From the NCBI GenBank assembly GCA_034431935.1, contig DAOUCU010000050.1:1-32657 (forward strand): a DNA stretch of 32,657 nt, read 5' to 3'. The notes beneath the pieces were generated by a model. The model ran no database searches. It was given only the letters and a program-made list of their open reading frames with translations, and was not told the DNA's origin. Shown here one piece after another: positions 6,285-14,356 of the stretch (position 1 is the stretch's first letter; every line of letters begins with the position of its first letter). This DNA comes from JBFMDU01 sp034431935. Lineage in GTDB: Bacteria; Chloroflexota; Dehalococcoidia; GIF9; JBFMDU01. The translations under genes were made by a program, and so were the position numbers.

Positions 6285-7757
6285 TTACCCCTTCAGATAC
6301 TGGCTGAGACGATCAACCACCCTGCCCTGATGGTCGCGGATGACGACCTCCATGGGCGCCTGGCCGGGCAGAGAATGGGTGGCACAGCCAAAGCACGGGT
6401 CGTAAGGCCGCCAGGCCATTTCAACCCTGTTGAGAAGCCCCTCGGTTACCGGCTGGCCTGGCTTAATCAGCCCCTTAGCCGCTTTGTTAACAGAAATATT
6501 GATAGCGGCCGCGTTGTTTACCGTTGCCACGATGAGATTGGCCTTCTTAATGATGCCTTTCTCATCGGTGAGGTAATGATGGAACAGGGTGCCGCGCGGA
6601 GCCTCAACCACGCCAACTCCCTCAGTGGGCACCGCGGTAGGTATCGTCCGGAAGTTGGGATTGGTAATCTCGGGGTCGCGGGCAAGCTCAAGCAGCCGCT
6701 CCGCGGCATACATCAGCTCCACCAGGCGCGCCCAGTGCGTAGCCAGCGTGTGGTGCACCGGCTTGCCGCCCAGGGTCGAGTAAAACTTCTCGTAGGCTTC
6801 CTGAGCCAGAGGCGTCGCCATGCCGTCGGCGGCATTGAGCCGGGACAGCGGCGTACATTGGTAGATGCCGCTTTCCTTACCGGGGATAAAACCTTTCCAG
6901 CCGATTTTCTTCAGGAAGGGGAACTTGATATATGTCCACGGCTCTACGTGCTCGGCAACATGATCGAGGTAGTCTTGAGCACTAAACTTAACGAACTCTT
7001 TGCCGTCGGGATCGACCACACGTACCTTGCCATCATAGAAGTTGGTCCGATTCTTATCATCCACCAGCCCCATGTAGTAAGTCTTCTGGGTATAAGCGTC
7101 ACTGAGGATAAGGTCAACATAAGCTTTGTTCTTGAGTACGATATCGTCAAAGACCTTGAGTGACAGCTTACCGAACTCAACCGCATCCCGGGCAATTTCC
7201 TCCACCTCTTTACGTTCTTCCTCGTTCAAGCCCTTGCTGACACCGCCGGGGAGGCCGAAGACCGGGTGCACCGCCCGGCCGCCGAGCAAGTGGATAATCC
7301 GGTGATTGCGCATCCGGGTCCTGATGACAGCGCCAGCCAGTTCCATACCAACTTTGCCGATGACACCGAGGATATTGCGCTCGGCCACCGGTGCCTCCGG
7401 GCCCATAACGAAGTCAGGGCCGCCCAGAATGTAGAAATGTGTGGTGTGGTCGGTCACAAAAAATGCTGAGTAGAAAAGCTCGCGGAGCTTTTTGGCCACG
7501 CTCGGCGGGTCGACGTGAAAGACCGCATCCAGAGTCTTGGCGGATGCGATGTGATGTGCTTCCGGGCAAACGCCGCAGATGCGCTGGGTTATCTGGGGCA
7601 TGTCCTCAGCCAGACGCCCTTCGGAAAAGCGCTCGAAGCCTCTCAACTCAGGTACCTGAAAATAGCTGTTGGCTACCTCGCCCTTATCGTCGAGAAAGAT
7701 TTCTATCTTGGCGTGACCTTCCAGCCTGGTTATCGGATCAATCGTTATCCTGTTCAT
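6285..7757 (-). CDS. mvhA: F420-non-reducing (Mvh-type, group 3c-like) [NiFe]-hydrogenase large subunit
   Basis: This 490-residue catalytic subunit oxidises H2 at a Ni-Fe(CN)2CO centre in the cytoplasm. The N-terminal ligand motif is RICGVCPEAH and the C-terminal one is DPCFGCATH, so all four nickel-ligand cysteines are present. About 29 residues follow the final histidine and should be the tail removed by a maturation protease such as the one at 1-431. The start overlaps the end of mvhG by 4 bp and has GAGGAGG upstream. With MvhG, MvhD and the Hdr subunits it should pass electrons from H2 to the HdrA flavin. The group assignment rests on the MvhD/HdrABC neighbours and absence of an export signal on the small subunit. 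Confidence 0.95.
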   Translation of the reverse strand: MNRITIDPITRLEGHAKIEIFLDDKGEVANSYFQVPELRGFERFSEGRLAEDMPQITQRICGVCPEAHHIASAKTLDAVFHVDPPSVAKKLRELFYSAFFVTDHTTHFYILGGPDFVMGPEAPVAERNILGVIGKVGMELAGAVIRTRMRNHRIIHLLGGRAVHPVFGLPGGVSKGLNEEERKEVEEIARDAVEFGKLSLKVFDDIVLKNKAYVDLILSDAYTQKTYYMGLVDDKNRTNFYDGKVRVVDPDGKEFVKFSAQDYLDHVAEHVEPWTYIKFPFLKKIGWKGFIPGKESGIYQCTPLSRLNAADGMATPLAQEAYEKFYSTLGGKPVHHTLATHWARLVELMYAAERLLELARDPEITNPNFRTIPTAVPTEGVGVVEAPRGTLFHHYLTDEKGIIKKANLIVATVNNAAAINISVNKAAKGLIKPGQPVTEGLLNRVEMAWRPYDPCFGCATHSLPGQAPMEVVIRDHQGRVVDRLSQYLKG

Positions 7758-8713
7758 TTTATCCTGGCCCTCCTCAACAGCGAATCCGGCAGGCTATAGC
7801 GGTAAAAGGTCCCCACCGGGTCCGGGATGGTGTCAACAATCTTCTTAATTTCGTCCGGATCCTTGGAATCGATGATCGAAGCCACGGCACCGAGGAAGTG
7901 CGCTCCCTGGTCGGCTACACCCTCCACCGGTCCGTAGCATCCGGTGCACGGCATGTTGGCCGCCGGACAGGGCGCTCCGCAGCCACCGCGGGTGGCAATG
8001 CCGGCGCAGAGGAATCCCTGCTCGAGAAGGCAGGTCTCCGGCTCCGGAACTTTCTGCCAGGTGCGATAAAAAGCCTTGACCTTCTTTTCTCCCTTTCGCC
8101 GCGGGCATTCATCACAGACCGCCTTGGCAGTGTGGGTAATCACGGTACCTTTCGGCGGCAGTTTGCCGCTAATCAGAGCTTCCAGCGCCAGCCAGGTCGT
8201 CCTTTCCTCGGGCGGACAGCCGGGGATGGTGTAATCAACATCAACGGTGTGGTGTAAGGTCTTGACTGAATCATAAAAGACCGGAATGTTAAGTTCGCCC
8301 TCCGGGACCTGGAATTTGGGCTGGGGCACCACCCTGTCCTTGTTGTCGGTAGATACCGTATCGAAGTACACCGTCTGGAAGATTCGTTCCCGGTTATGAA
8401 GATTACCAAGGCCGGGCACGCCGCCTTCGTGAGCGCAGGCACCGTAGCTGATCATCACCCTGGACTTTTCGCGGAGCATCTTGGCCATGTGCTCCTGCTC
8501 CGAATTGCGGATGCCGCCATTGAAAAGACAGACGTCAATGCTCTTCGGCGGCATCGCTTCGACATCTTTATACTTGACGTCAATAGCCACCGGCCAAAAG
8601 ACGATATCAGCTACCTCGACCAGCTTGAGAAGCTTTTCGCCAATCATAAGCTCGGCGATTTCACAGCCGCCGCAGCTTGCCGCCCAGTAAAGCGCCACTT
8701 TCAACTTGCCCAT
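7754..8713 (-). CDS. mvhG: Mvh-type [NiFe]-hydrogenase small subunit
   Basis: This 319-residue subunit carries the Fe-S relay of the hydrogenase. It has the proximal-cluster start ASCGGCE, then GACAHEGG and PGCPP. A cysteine-rich C-terminal third follows (VCDECPR, TCLLEQGFLCAG, GGCGAPCPAANMPCTGCYGP), which provides the medial and distal cluster ligands. There is no twin-arginine leader, so the enzyme is cytoplasmic. AAGGAGG precedes the ATG, which lies 9 bp after the mvhD gene. The 3' end overlaps mvhA by 4 bp. Confidence 0.95.
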   Translation of the reverse strand: MGKLKVALYWAASCGGCEIAELMIGEKLLKLVEVADIVFWPVAIDVKYKDVEAMPPKSIDVCLFNGGIRNSEQEHMAKMLREKSRVMISYGACAHEGGVPGLGNLHNRERIFQTVYFDTVSTDNKDRVVPQPKFQVPEGELNIPVFYDSVKTLHHTVDVDYTIPGCPPEERTTWLALEALISGKLPPKGTVITHTAKAVCDECPRRKGEKKVKAFYRTWQKVPEPETCLLEQGFLCAGIATRGGCGAPCPAANMPCTGCYGPVEGVADQGAHFLGAVASIIDSKDPDEIKKIVDTIPDPVGTFYRYSLPDSLLRRARIK

Positions 8714-8722
8714 GGTTCCTCC

Positions 8723-9130
8723 TTACGAGTTGCGGGCAAAAGGTCCGAGCGCCCGGACCTTTTCGGTCATGTCATTCACGATGGCCACGAAACGGTCCCC
8801 CTCCGAGGCTGAAACCCAGTCGAGCCGCACCCTATCGTCTTCTATCCCCATCTGGGCCAGCAGTTTCTTCAACAGGGGGAAGCGCCGCATTGTCTTATAG
8901 TTTCCTTCGGCGTAGTGACAGTCGCCAGGATGACAGCCCAGCACCAGGACGCCATCGGCGCCGAGTTCGAATGCCTTGAGGATAAAAGCTGGTTCCACAC
9001 GGCCACTGCACATCACGCGGACAATCCTCACGTTGGGCGCGCTCTTCATCCGGGCGGTACCGGCCAGGTCAGCGCCACGGTAGGAGCACCAGTTGCAGAG
9101 GAAGCCGACAATCTTGGGTTCCCAGCTCAT
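8723..9130 (-). CDS. mvhD: MvhD-type iron-sulfur adaptor between hydrogenase and heterodisulfide reductase
   Basis: This 135-residue protein matches the MvhD/FlpD family, which carries a [2Fe-2S] cluster and links the hydrogenase to HdrA. Five cysteines are at the family positions: FLCNWCSY near the N-terminus, VMCSGR, and GCHPGDC. An AAGGAGG site lies 9 nt before the ATG. It sits between hdrB and mvhG in a same-strand run with short gaps, which is the expected order for an Hdr-Mvh electron-bifurcating complex. Confidence 0.93.
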   Translation of the reverse strand: MSWEPKIVGFLCNWCSYRGADLAGTARMKSAPNVRIVRVMCSGRVEPAFILKAFELGADGVLVLGCHPGDCHYAEGNYKTMRRFPLLKKLLAQMGIEDDRVRLDWVSASEGDRFVAIVNDMTEKVRALGPFARNS

Positions 9131-9143
9131 CTGTCACGCCTCC

Positions 9144-10022
9144 TTACGCCCGCACCTTGAGATAGGGCGAGAGTACTTTCTCCCAGGGGACGATGTTCTT
9201 GTCCAGACCAACTTCCTTCGGTGTCAGTCCAAAAGCAATCCCCATCAACTGGGTGCTGGCCAGGACCGGCATCGAAAAATTGCTTTTGAACCTCCGGTTT
9301 ACCCGCATCTGGGTGGCATCAACATTACTGTGGCACAGCGGGCATAGCGTCGTCGCCATGGCCATAGCGCCGTTATCGGCGGCATTATCGAGCAGTTTCC
9401 AGACAAGCTTTAGCGCCATATCAGGCTGGCTGATAAGCTGAGCGCCGCCGCAACACTGAGCCTTCAGCGGGTAGTTCACCGCTTCTGCCCCCAGAGCTTC
9501 CACAATCTGGTCGAGCCATACCGGGAACTCCGGGTTATCCGGCCCGTACGGCCGGGTCTCGTGGCAGCCATACCAGCAGGCAAGCTTGAGGCCCTTCAAC
9601 GGCACCTTTACCCTGGCGGCGATGGTCTCCAGCCCGATATCGTTGACGAAGACGTCAATCAGGTGCCTTACACGGACTCCGCCTCCGTAGTGAAGTCCGA
9701 CGGCGGAAAGGGCCTCGTTGACCCTGGGGCCGATTCTCGTGTCTTCAGTAATAGTCACGTGTGCGTTCTTGAGGTTCCGGTAACAGCAGGAGCACGGGGC
9801 TACCAGATCCAGGCCGGTCTTTTCCGCCAGGGCCAGGTTCCGGGCGGCGATGCTGACCGAGTATAACTCGTGAATCGGCGCCCCGGGACACCCACAGCAG
9901 GTCCAGTCCTCAAGCTCCTTAAGCTGGATATCCAGTATCCTGGCCACGGCCATCAGGGAGCGCTCAATGGGAACGCCTTCTGACTCCATGGCACAGCCGG
10001 GGTAGTAAGCATAGTACCTCAC
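9144..10022 (-). CDS. hdrB: Heterodisulfide reductase subunit B (CCG-domain protein)
   Basis: This 292-residue protein has two complete CCG cysteine motifs, the ligands of the non-cubane [4Fe-4S] clusters that reduce a disulfide. The first has YYPGC, WTCCGC and APCSCC. The second has CWYGCHETRP, AQCCGG and LCPLCHSN. Because both are intact, a catalytic disulfide-reducing site is expected, but the natural substrate is unknown in a bacterium with no evident coenzyme M/B metabolism in this window. It starts with GTG; the GTGA overlap shares 4 bp with the hdrC stop, and CGGAGG precedes it, so the two are translationally coupled. Confidence 0.93.
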   Translation of the reverse strand: MRYYAYYPGCAMESEGVPIERSLMAVARILDIQLKELEDWTCCGCPGAPIHELYSVSIAARNLALAEKTGLDLVAPCSCCYRNLKNAHVTITEDTRIGPRVNEALSAVGLHYGGGVRVRHLIDVFVNDIGLETIAARVKVPLKGLKLACWYGCHETRPYGPDNPEFPVWLDQIVEALGAEAVNYPLKAQCCGGAQLISQPDMALKLVWKLLDNAADNGAMAMATTLCPLCHSNVDATQMRVNRRFKSNFSMPVLASTQLMGIAFGLTPKEVGLDKNIVPWEKVLSPYLKVRA

Positions 10023-10618
10023 TTGGCACCTCCGGTTTCCGTCCTCATTGACTGCAGTTTCCGGATAATCTTTACCACATCATCAGCGCCTTTAGTCCTT
10101 TTTGGCGGTGTGAGCTTGAGACGGCCGCGGGTAAACAGCGCCCATGCGGTCGGCAGAGCGCCCAAAGCGGTAAGAGGATTCACTCTGAGATAGTACCTGA
10201 TAAAAGTGCCCAGCTCCCAGATGCGGCCGCGCTTGATGCTGTCACGAAGGCTCCGGTAGAGCGGCATTGTCCTCGTCCGGGGCCGGTAGCCTTCACGCTC
10301 GGCAATCGCCTCCACGGCATGGATAAGGCTGGCAGGCTTGATGCCGCGGGGGCAGCGCACCGTGCATTTATAGCACGACACGCAGTAGAAAGTGGAGGCG
10401 CTGGTCAGCACCTCCTCCTTCATGCCGGCGCGGATCATGGCGATTACCCTGCGCGGCTGGTACTGCCACCACTCAGAAGTGGTACAGGAGCCACTGCAGA
10501 CTCCGCACTGAATACATTCCCTGACCTTTTCCCCGCCCGGCTCGGCGGCGACCTGATTAACGAACAGGTTGGGGTCGTTCACCCTGATGTAGGGCCCCAG
10601 AACATCCTTCTTGCTCAT
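10019..10618 (-). CDS. hdrC: Heterodisulfide reductase subunit C (two [4Fe-4S])
   Basis: This 199-residue ferredoxin-like subunit carries electrons from HdrA to HdrB. Two classical cluster motifs are visible: CIQCGVCSGSC followed by a distant cysteine-proline, and CVSCYKCTVRCPRG. The region between them (YQPRRVIAMIRAG) is typical of HdrC. There are no membrane helices, so this is the soluble HdrABC type rather than HdrDE. AGGAGG lies 8 nt before the ATG; the gene follows hdrA by 32 bp and overlaps hdrB by 4 bp. Confidence 0.94.
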   Translation of the reverse strand: MSKKDVLGPYIRVNDPNLFVNQVAAEPGGEKVRECIQCGVCSGSCTTSEWWQYQPRRVIAMIRAGMKEEVLTSASTFYCVSCYKCTVRCPRGIKPASLIHAVEAIAEREGYRPRTRTMPLYRSLRDSIKRGRIWELGTFIRYYLRVNPLTALGALPTAWALFTRGRLKLTPPKRTKGADDVVKIIRKLQSMRTETGGAK

Positions 10619-10650
10619 GGCTGAGTCCTCCTCGAATCCAAAGCGCCGTG

Positions 10651-13600
10651 CTACACCAGCACGCCTTCGATCTCGGCTTCAATCTGCTGGGTGGTGAAGT
10701 GCTTCTGGGTTATGGCACAGCTCGGACAGGTAGCCACACAGGTGCCACAGCCCTTGCACAGCACTTCGTTGACGCGGGACACCTTCTTGTCCTCAATATA
10801 GCTGATGGCATTGTAAGGGCACATGAGGTTGCAGACACGACAGCCAGAACACTTGTCTTCATCGATACTGGCGATGGCCGTTTCCACGGCAACTTTGCCC
10901 TTGCTGATAAGGGCCAGCACGCGCGCCGCCGCGGCTGAGGCCTGGGCCACCGTGTCCGGGATATCTTTCGGCCCCTGGCAGCAACCGATGACAAAAACCC
11001 CGTCGGTCATGGTGGCCACCGGGTCGAGCTTGGGATGCTTCTCCAGGAACCAGTTGGCCGGCCCACAGGATATCCCGAACATCCGCGCTACAGCATCAGC
11101 ATCTTTATGAGGCTCGAGCGCGCAACTCAGGACGACCATGTCTACCGGCAGGCGGCGCTGGCGTCCGACCAGCGTGTCCTCGAACTGGATAATCAGCTTG
11201 CCTTCTTCCTCCGGCCGTTCGGCCACGTCGGTGATTTCACCGGGCCGGCCCCGGAAGAAGATGGTGCCCTCCTTCAGCACTCGGTTGTAGAACTCCTCGA
11301 AACCTTTCCCGGCGCTCCTCATGTCAATATAGAACTCGAAGCACTCGACACCGGGCAGACGCTCCTCAATAAGGTGAGCGAATTTGAGCGAGTGCATACA
11401 GCAGAGACGGGAGCAGTATTCATGGTAGTTGGCATCGCGGCTGCCAACGCAGTGGATAAGGCCCACCCGCTTCGGCTCATTGCCGTTCTTAAGCAGTATC
11501 CTACCACCGGTAGGCCCGGTGGCGTTGACCATGCGCTCGAATTCGAGGCTGGTCAGGACGTTATCAAGCCGGCCGTAACCGTACTGGACCATCGGCGTCG
11601 GGTCGAAGAGCTGGTAGCCGGTAGCGAGAATGATGTTGCCCACGTCCAGCTCGACGATTTCCTCTTTCATGTTGTGGTCAATCGCCTTGCGCTCGCAGAC
11701 CTTAACGCACTCCAGACACTCCGAGCACACGGCACAGTTGAGACAGCGGCTGGCCTCTTCGATGGCCGTCTTTTCGTCAAAGCCAAGCTCGACCTGCGCG
11801 AAGGAACCGGCACGCTCCTTCACCGGCAGGAGCGGCATCCTGGCCCGGGCCTTAAGCTCCACACCTTTCTTGGGCACATCCTTTACCCGCTCCCGGTGAT
11901 CGGGGCGGTCCTTCCTGAGGTCAGCGCCGCGCAGATAGCGGTCAATCGAGACCGCCGCTTCCTTACCTGCGGCCACACTGTTGATGACGTCCGATGGTCC
12001 GGATACGACATCGCCGCCGGCGAAGACGCCATCGATGTTTGTTTCGAGCGTTACCTGGTCGACCACCACCGTTCCCCAACCGGTAAAAGCCAGCTCTTTG
12101 GGTAAAGCCGCTTTGTTGACCGACTGGCCGACGGCGACAATAACATTATTGCAATCGAGGTCGAACTCCGAGCCTTTGACCGGGGACGGGTGCCTCCGGC
12201 CGCTGGCGTCCGCCTCCCCCAGCTCCATACGGATACACTTGATTCCGGCGAGCGTACCGTCCTTGGTATTAATTCTTACCGGGGCCGCCAGGAACTGGAT
12301 TTTGACGCCCTCGTTCTCCATCTCGGCGACCTCTTCCGGATAGGCCGGCATTTCTGCCCGGGAGCGGCGGTAGACAACCGTAACCTCCTTGACGCCCATC
12401 CTCCTGGCGACGCGGGCGGCATCGACCGCGGCGTTGCCGCCGCCGATGACCACCACCCTATCGCCCAACCCAACCCGGCTCCCTGAAGCCGCCTGTTTGA
12501 GAAAGTCCAGCGCCTGTATGACGCCGGGGGTGTCCTCGCCCGGGACGCCGAGCTTAACGCTTTCCGAGGCGCCGGTCCCGAGGAAGATTGCCTTATAGCC
12601 CTGGTTAAAGAGTTCGGAGAGGTTCTTGACCGGGGTGTTGAGCTTGATTTCCACCCCGAGCTCCTGGATATAGGCTATCTCGTTGTCCAGTATTTCTTTG
12701 GGCAGGCGGTATTCGGGAATCGCCCAGCGCATCATACCGCCGGCCCTGGATGAGGCCTCGAAGACGGTTACTCTGTATCCTTCGCGCACCAGGTCGTAAG
12801 CACAGGCCAGACCGGCGGGACCGGAACCGACGACGGCGACCCTGGCCTCTCTGGTCACCTTGACCGGGCTGGCTTTCTGCCGGCCCGTCTTGAGCTCATA
12901 GTCAGCCATAAAACGCTTGAGCGACCGGATGGCGATTGGTTCGTCAACCCTGCCGCGCTCGCATTCCGACTCGCACGGGTGAGTGCAGACCCGGCCGCAA
13001 ACGCCGGCGAACGGCATCGTCCGGCGCAGGACTTCAAGCGCCTCCTTGAACTTACCCTTCGAAATCAGGGCGACATAGCCATGGGCGTTGACCCCGGCCG
13101 GGCAGGCCACGGAGCAGGGGGACTTACCGCCCTTGTCAATGACAAAGGCGCCGGGCACCGCCTGAGCAAACGGCCGGTAGGTAGCCTTACGCTTGCTCAT
13201 GCCCATCTCAAACTCGGCGGGCACCTCAACCGGGCAGACCTTGGCACACTCCCCACAACCGGTGCAGTCTTTGGTGCTGACGTACCTGGCCTTCTTACGC
13301 ACCTTGACTTTGAAGTTCCCCACGTACCCGGAAACGTCAATAACCTCGCTGTAGCTAAGAAGCTCGATATAGGGACTGGAGCCGACCTGGGTCATTTTCG
13401 GGGTCAGGATGCAGGCGGAGCAGTCAAGGGTGGGGAAGGTCTTGTCCATCTGAATCATGTGGCCGCCGATGCTCGGCTCCCGCTCCACCAGGTAGACCTT
13501 GTGCTCCGACTCGGCAATTTCCAGTGCCGCCTGTATGCCGGCAATACCGCCACCAACAATCAGGGTGTTGGGATTTACAGGCACTTCTCTGGTCATCAAC

Positions 13601-13995
13601 GGCTCATGGAAAAAGACGCGCTTGACCGCCGCTCTAACCAGCGCCTTGGCCTTTTCACTGGCTTTGGCACGGTCGTCAGTCACCCAGGAGCAGTGCTCCC
13701 GGATGTTGGCCATTTCGAAGAAGTAGGGGTTCAGCCCGGCAGTCTGGATGGCCCGGCGGAAGGTCGGCTCGTGCATCTGGGGAGAACACGAAGCTACAAC
13801 CACCCGGTTGATACCGAGCTCCTTAATATCACTCTTAATCATCTCCTGGCCGGGATCGGAGCACATGAACTTATACTCCCGGGCCACAGTCACATTAGGC
13901 AGTTTCTTGGCAAACTCGACCACACTTTCAACGTCAACTGTCTGCGAAATATTAACGCCGCAGTGACAAATATAGACGCCGATTCTCTTTTCCAT
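10651..13995 (-). CDS. hdrA: HdrA flavoprotein with an internal GltD-like NAD(P)H/FAD module
   Basis: This 1114-residue protein is much longer than a plain HdrA (about 650). The HdrA N-half has a FAD fold with GGGIAG (148-153), FPTLDCSACIL (187-197) and a [4Fe-4S] motif (C244/247/250/254). A glutamate-synthase-beta-like module then occupies about 290-690. It has cysteines C294/298/333/337/341/345, a second dinucleotide fold GSGPAG (390-395), a third GGGNAA (518-523) of NAD(P)H type, and AGGDVV near 659. The HdrA C-half resumes with a six-cysteine cluster (C751-C767), HCVGSRD and CSRLCC. It ends with a two-cluster ferredoxin (C1049-C1059, C1080-C1090). The start at 13995 has AGGAGGG 6 nt upstream; an in-frame TTG at 14013 lies upstream of that site. 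The fusion suggests NAD(P)H as a further partner in flavin-based electron bifurcation. Confidence 0.93.
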   Translation of the reverse strand: MEKRIGVYICHCGVNISQTVDVESVVEFAKKLPNVTVAREYKFMCSDPGQEMIKSDIKELGINRVVVASCSPQMHEPTFRRAIQTAGLNPYFFEMANIREHCSWVTDDRAKASEKAKALVRAAVKRVFFHEPLMTREVPVNPNTLIVGGGIAGIQAALEIAESEHKVYLVEREPSIGGHMIQMDKTFPTLDCSACILTPKMTQVGSSPYIELLSYSEVIDVSGYVGNFKVKVRKKARYVSTKDCTGCGECAKVCPVEVPAEFEMGMSKRKATYRPFAQAVPGAFVIDKGGKSPCSVACPAGVNAHGYVALISKGKFKEALEVLRRTMPFAGVCGRVCTHPCESECERGRVDEPIAIRSLKRFMADYELKTGRQKASPVKVTREARVAVVGSGPAGLACAYDLVREGYRVTVFEASSRAGGMMRWAIPEYRLPKEILDNEIAYIQELGVEIKLNTPVKNLSELFNQGYKAIFLGTGASESVKLGVPGEDTPGVIQALDFLKQAASGSRVGLGDRVVVIGGGNAAVDAARVARRMGVKEVTVVYRRSRAEMPAYPEEVAEMENEGVKIQFLAAPVRINTKDGTLAGIKCIRMELGEADASGRRHPSPVKGSEFDLDCNNVIVAVGQSVNKAALPKELAFTGWGTVVVDQVTLETNIDGVFAGGDVVSGPSDVINSVAAGKEAAVSIDRYLRGADLRKDRPDHRERVKDVPKKGVELKARARMPLLPVKERAGSFAQVELGFDEKTAIEEASRCLNCAVCSECLECVKVCERKAIDHNMKEEIVELDVGNIILATGYQLFDPTPMVQYGYGRLDNVLTSLEFERMVNATGPTGGRILLKNGNEPKRVGLIHCVGSRDANYHEYCSRLCCMHSLKFAHLIEERLPGVECFEFYIDMRSAGKGFEEFYNRVLKEGTIFFRGRPGEITDVAERPEEEGKLIIQFEDTLVGRQRRLPVDMVVLSCALEPHKDADAVARMFGISCGPANWFLEKHPKLDPVATMTDGVFVIGCCQGPKDIPDTVAQASAAAARVLALISKGKVAVETAIASIDEDKCSGCRVCNLMCPYNAISYIEDKKVSRVNEVLCKGCGTCVATCPSCAITQKHFTTQQIEAEIEGVLV

Positions 13996-14081
13996 GCCAT
14001 ACCCTCCTGGCAAACTCAGTCACCGCAGAGAAGCAATTAAGACCGTCAATACAGGTCGCTCGAAAACGGGACCCGGCGCAG

Positions 14082-14096
14082 GCAACACCAGTCCCG
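14082..14096 (-). promoter_or_regulatory. Candidate sigma-54 promoter of the hdr-mvh operon
   Basis: The minus strand reads CGGGACTGGTGTTGC. Against TGGCACG-N4-TTGC it matches 8 of 11 informative positions, including the invariant GG, the AC and the full TTGC, at correct spacing. Transcription would start near 14070, leaving a leader of about 75 nt before hdrA. It is weaker than the 1588-1603 site but lies in the right place for the operon that encodes sigma-54 itself. Confidence 0.5.
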
Positions 14097-14103
14097 GGAG
14101 GTT

Positions 14104-14235
14104 GACAGTTGAGAAGGCGAGGATCGAGGCCGGTGCCCAAAGACAGCCCTGCTGTCACGCTCGCCGCCCGCTTCCCTGACGCGGACTCTGTCTATTTTTT
14201 TATCATGCCAACGGGCAACACGCAATACCTGACAG
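14104..14235. promoter_or_regulatory. Cluster of five GACAG/CTGTC half-sites, candidate enhancer for the hdr-mvh promoter
   Basis: GACAG occurs at 14104, 14142 and 14231, and CTGTC at 14152 and 14188. Roughly 0.3 such 5-mers would be expected in this length on both strands. Two of them form a perfect dyad, GACAGC-AGG-GCTGTC (14142-14156), centred about 79 bp upstream of the predicted start near 14070, a typical position for an NtrC-type activator. Confidence 0.4.
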
Positions 14236-14356
14236 GCCTTTCCACGGAAAATCCGGTACTAACACTTATATCATGATTAGGTGCAAACACTTAGGCACGG
14301 TGGACCAACAGGACAAACCGGCGATTGGGCTGTCGGCCCATGTGTGCCGGGAACAG

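Larger units (their letters stand above)
13996..14356. other. 361-bp intergenic region upstream of hdrA
   Basis: I see no credible gene here. It holds the candidate sigma-54 promoter (14082-14096) and several GACAG/CTGTC half-sites (14104-14235). It also contains a direct repeat AACACTTA at 14261-14268 and 14286-14293, 25 bp apart, whose role is unknown. No terminator for the GNAT gene is obvious. Confidence 0.6.

Noticed and set aside
12979..14040. 353-codon plus-strand frame opposite the hdrA 5' half, and similar frames at 4045-5103 and 11035-12105
   Set aside because: Shadows of hdrA and the kinase; composition typical of antisense frames in GC-rich genes.
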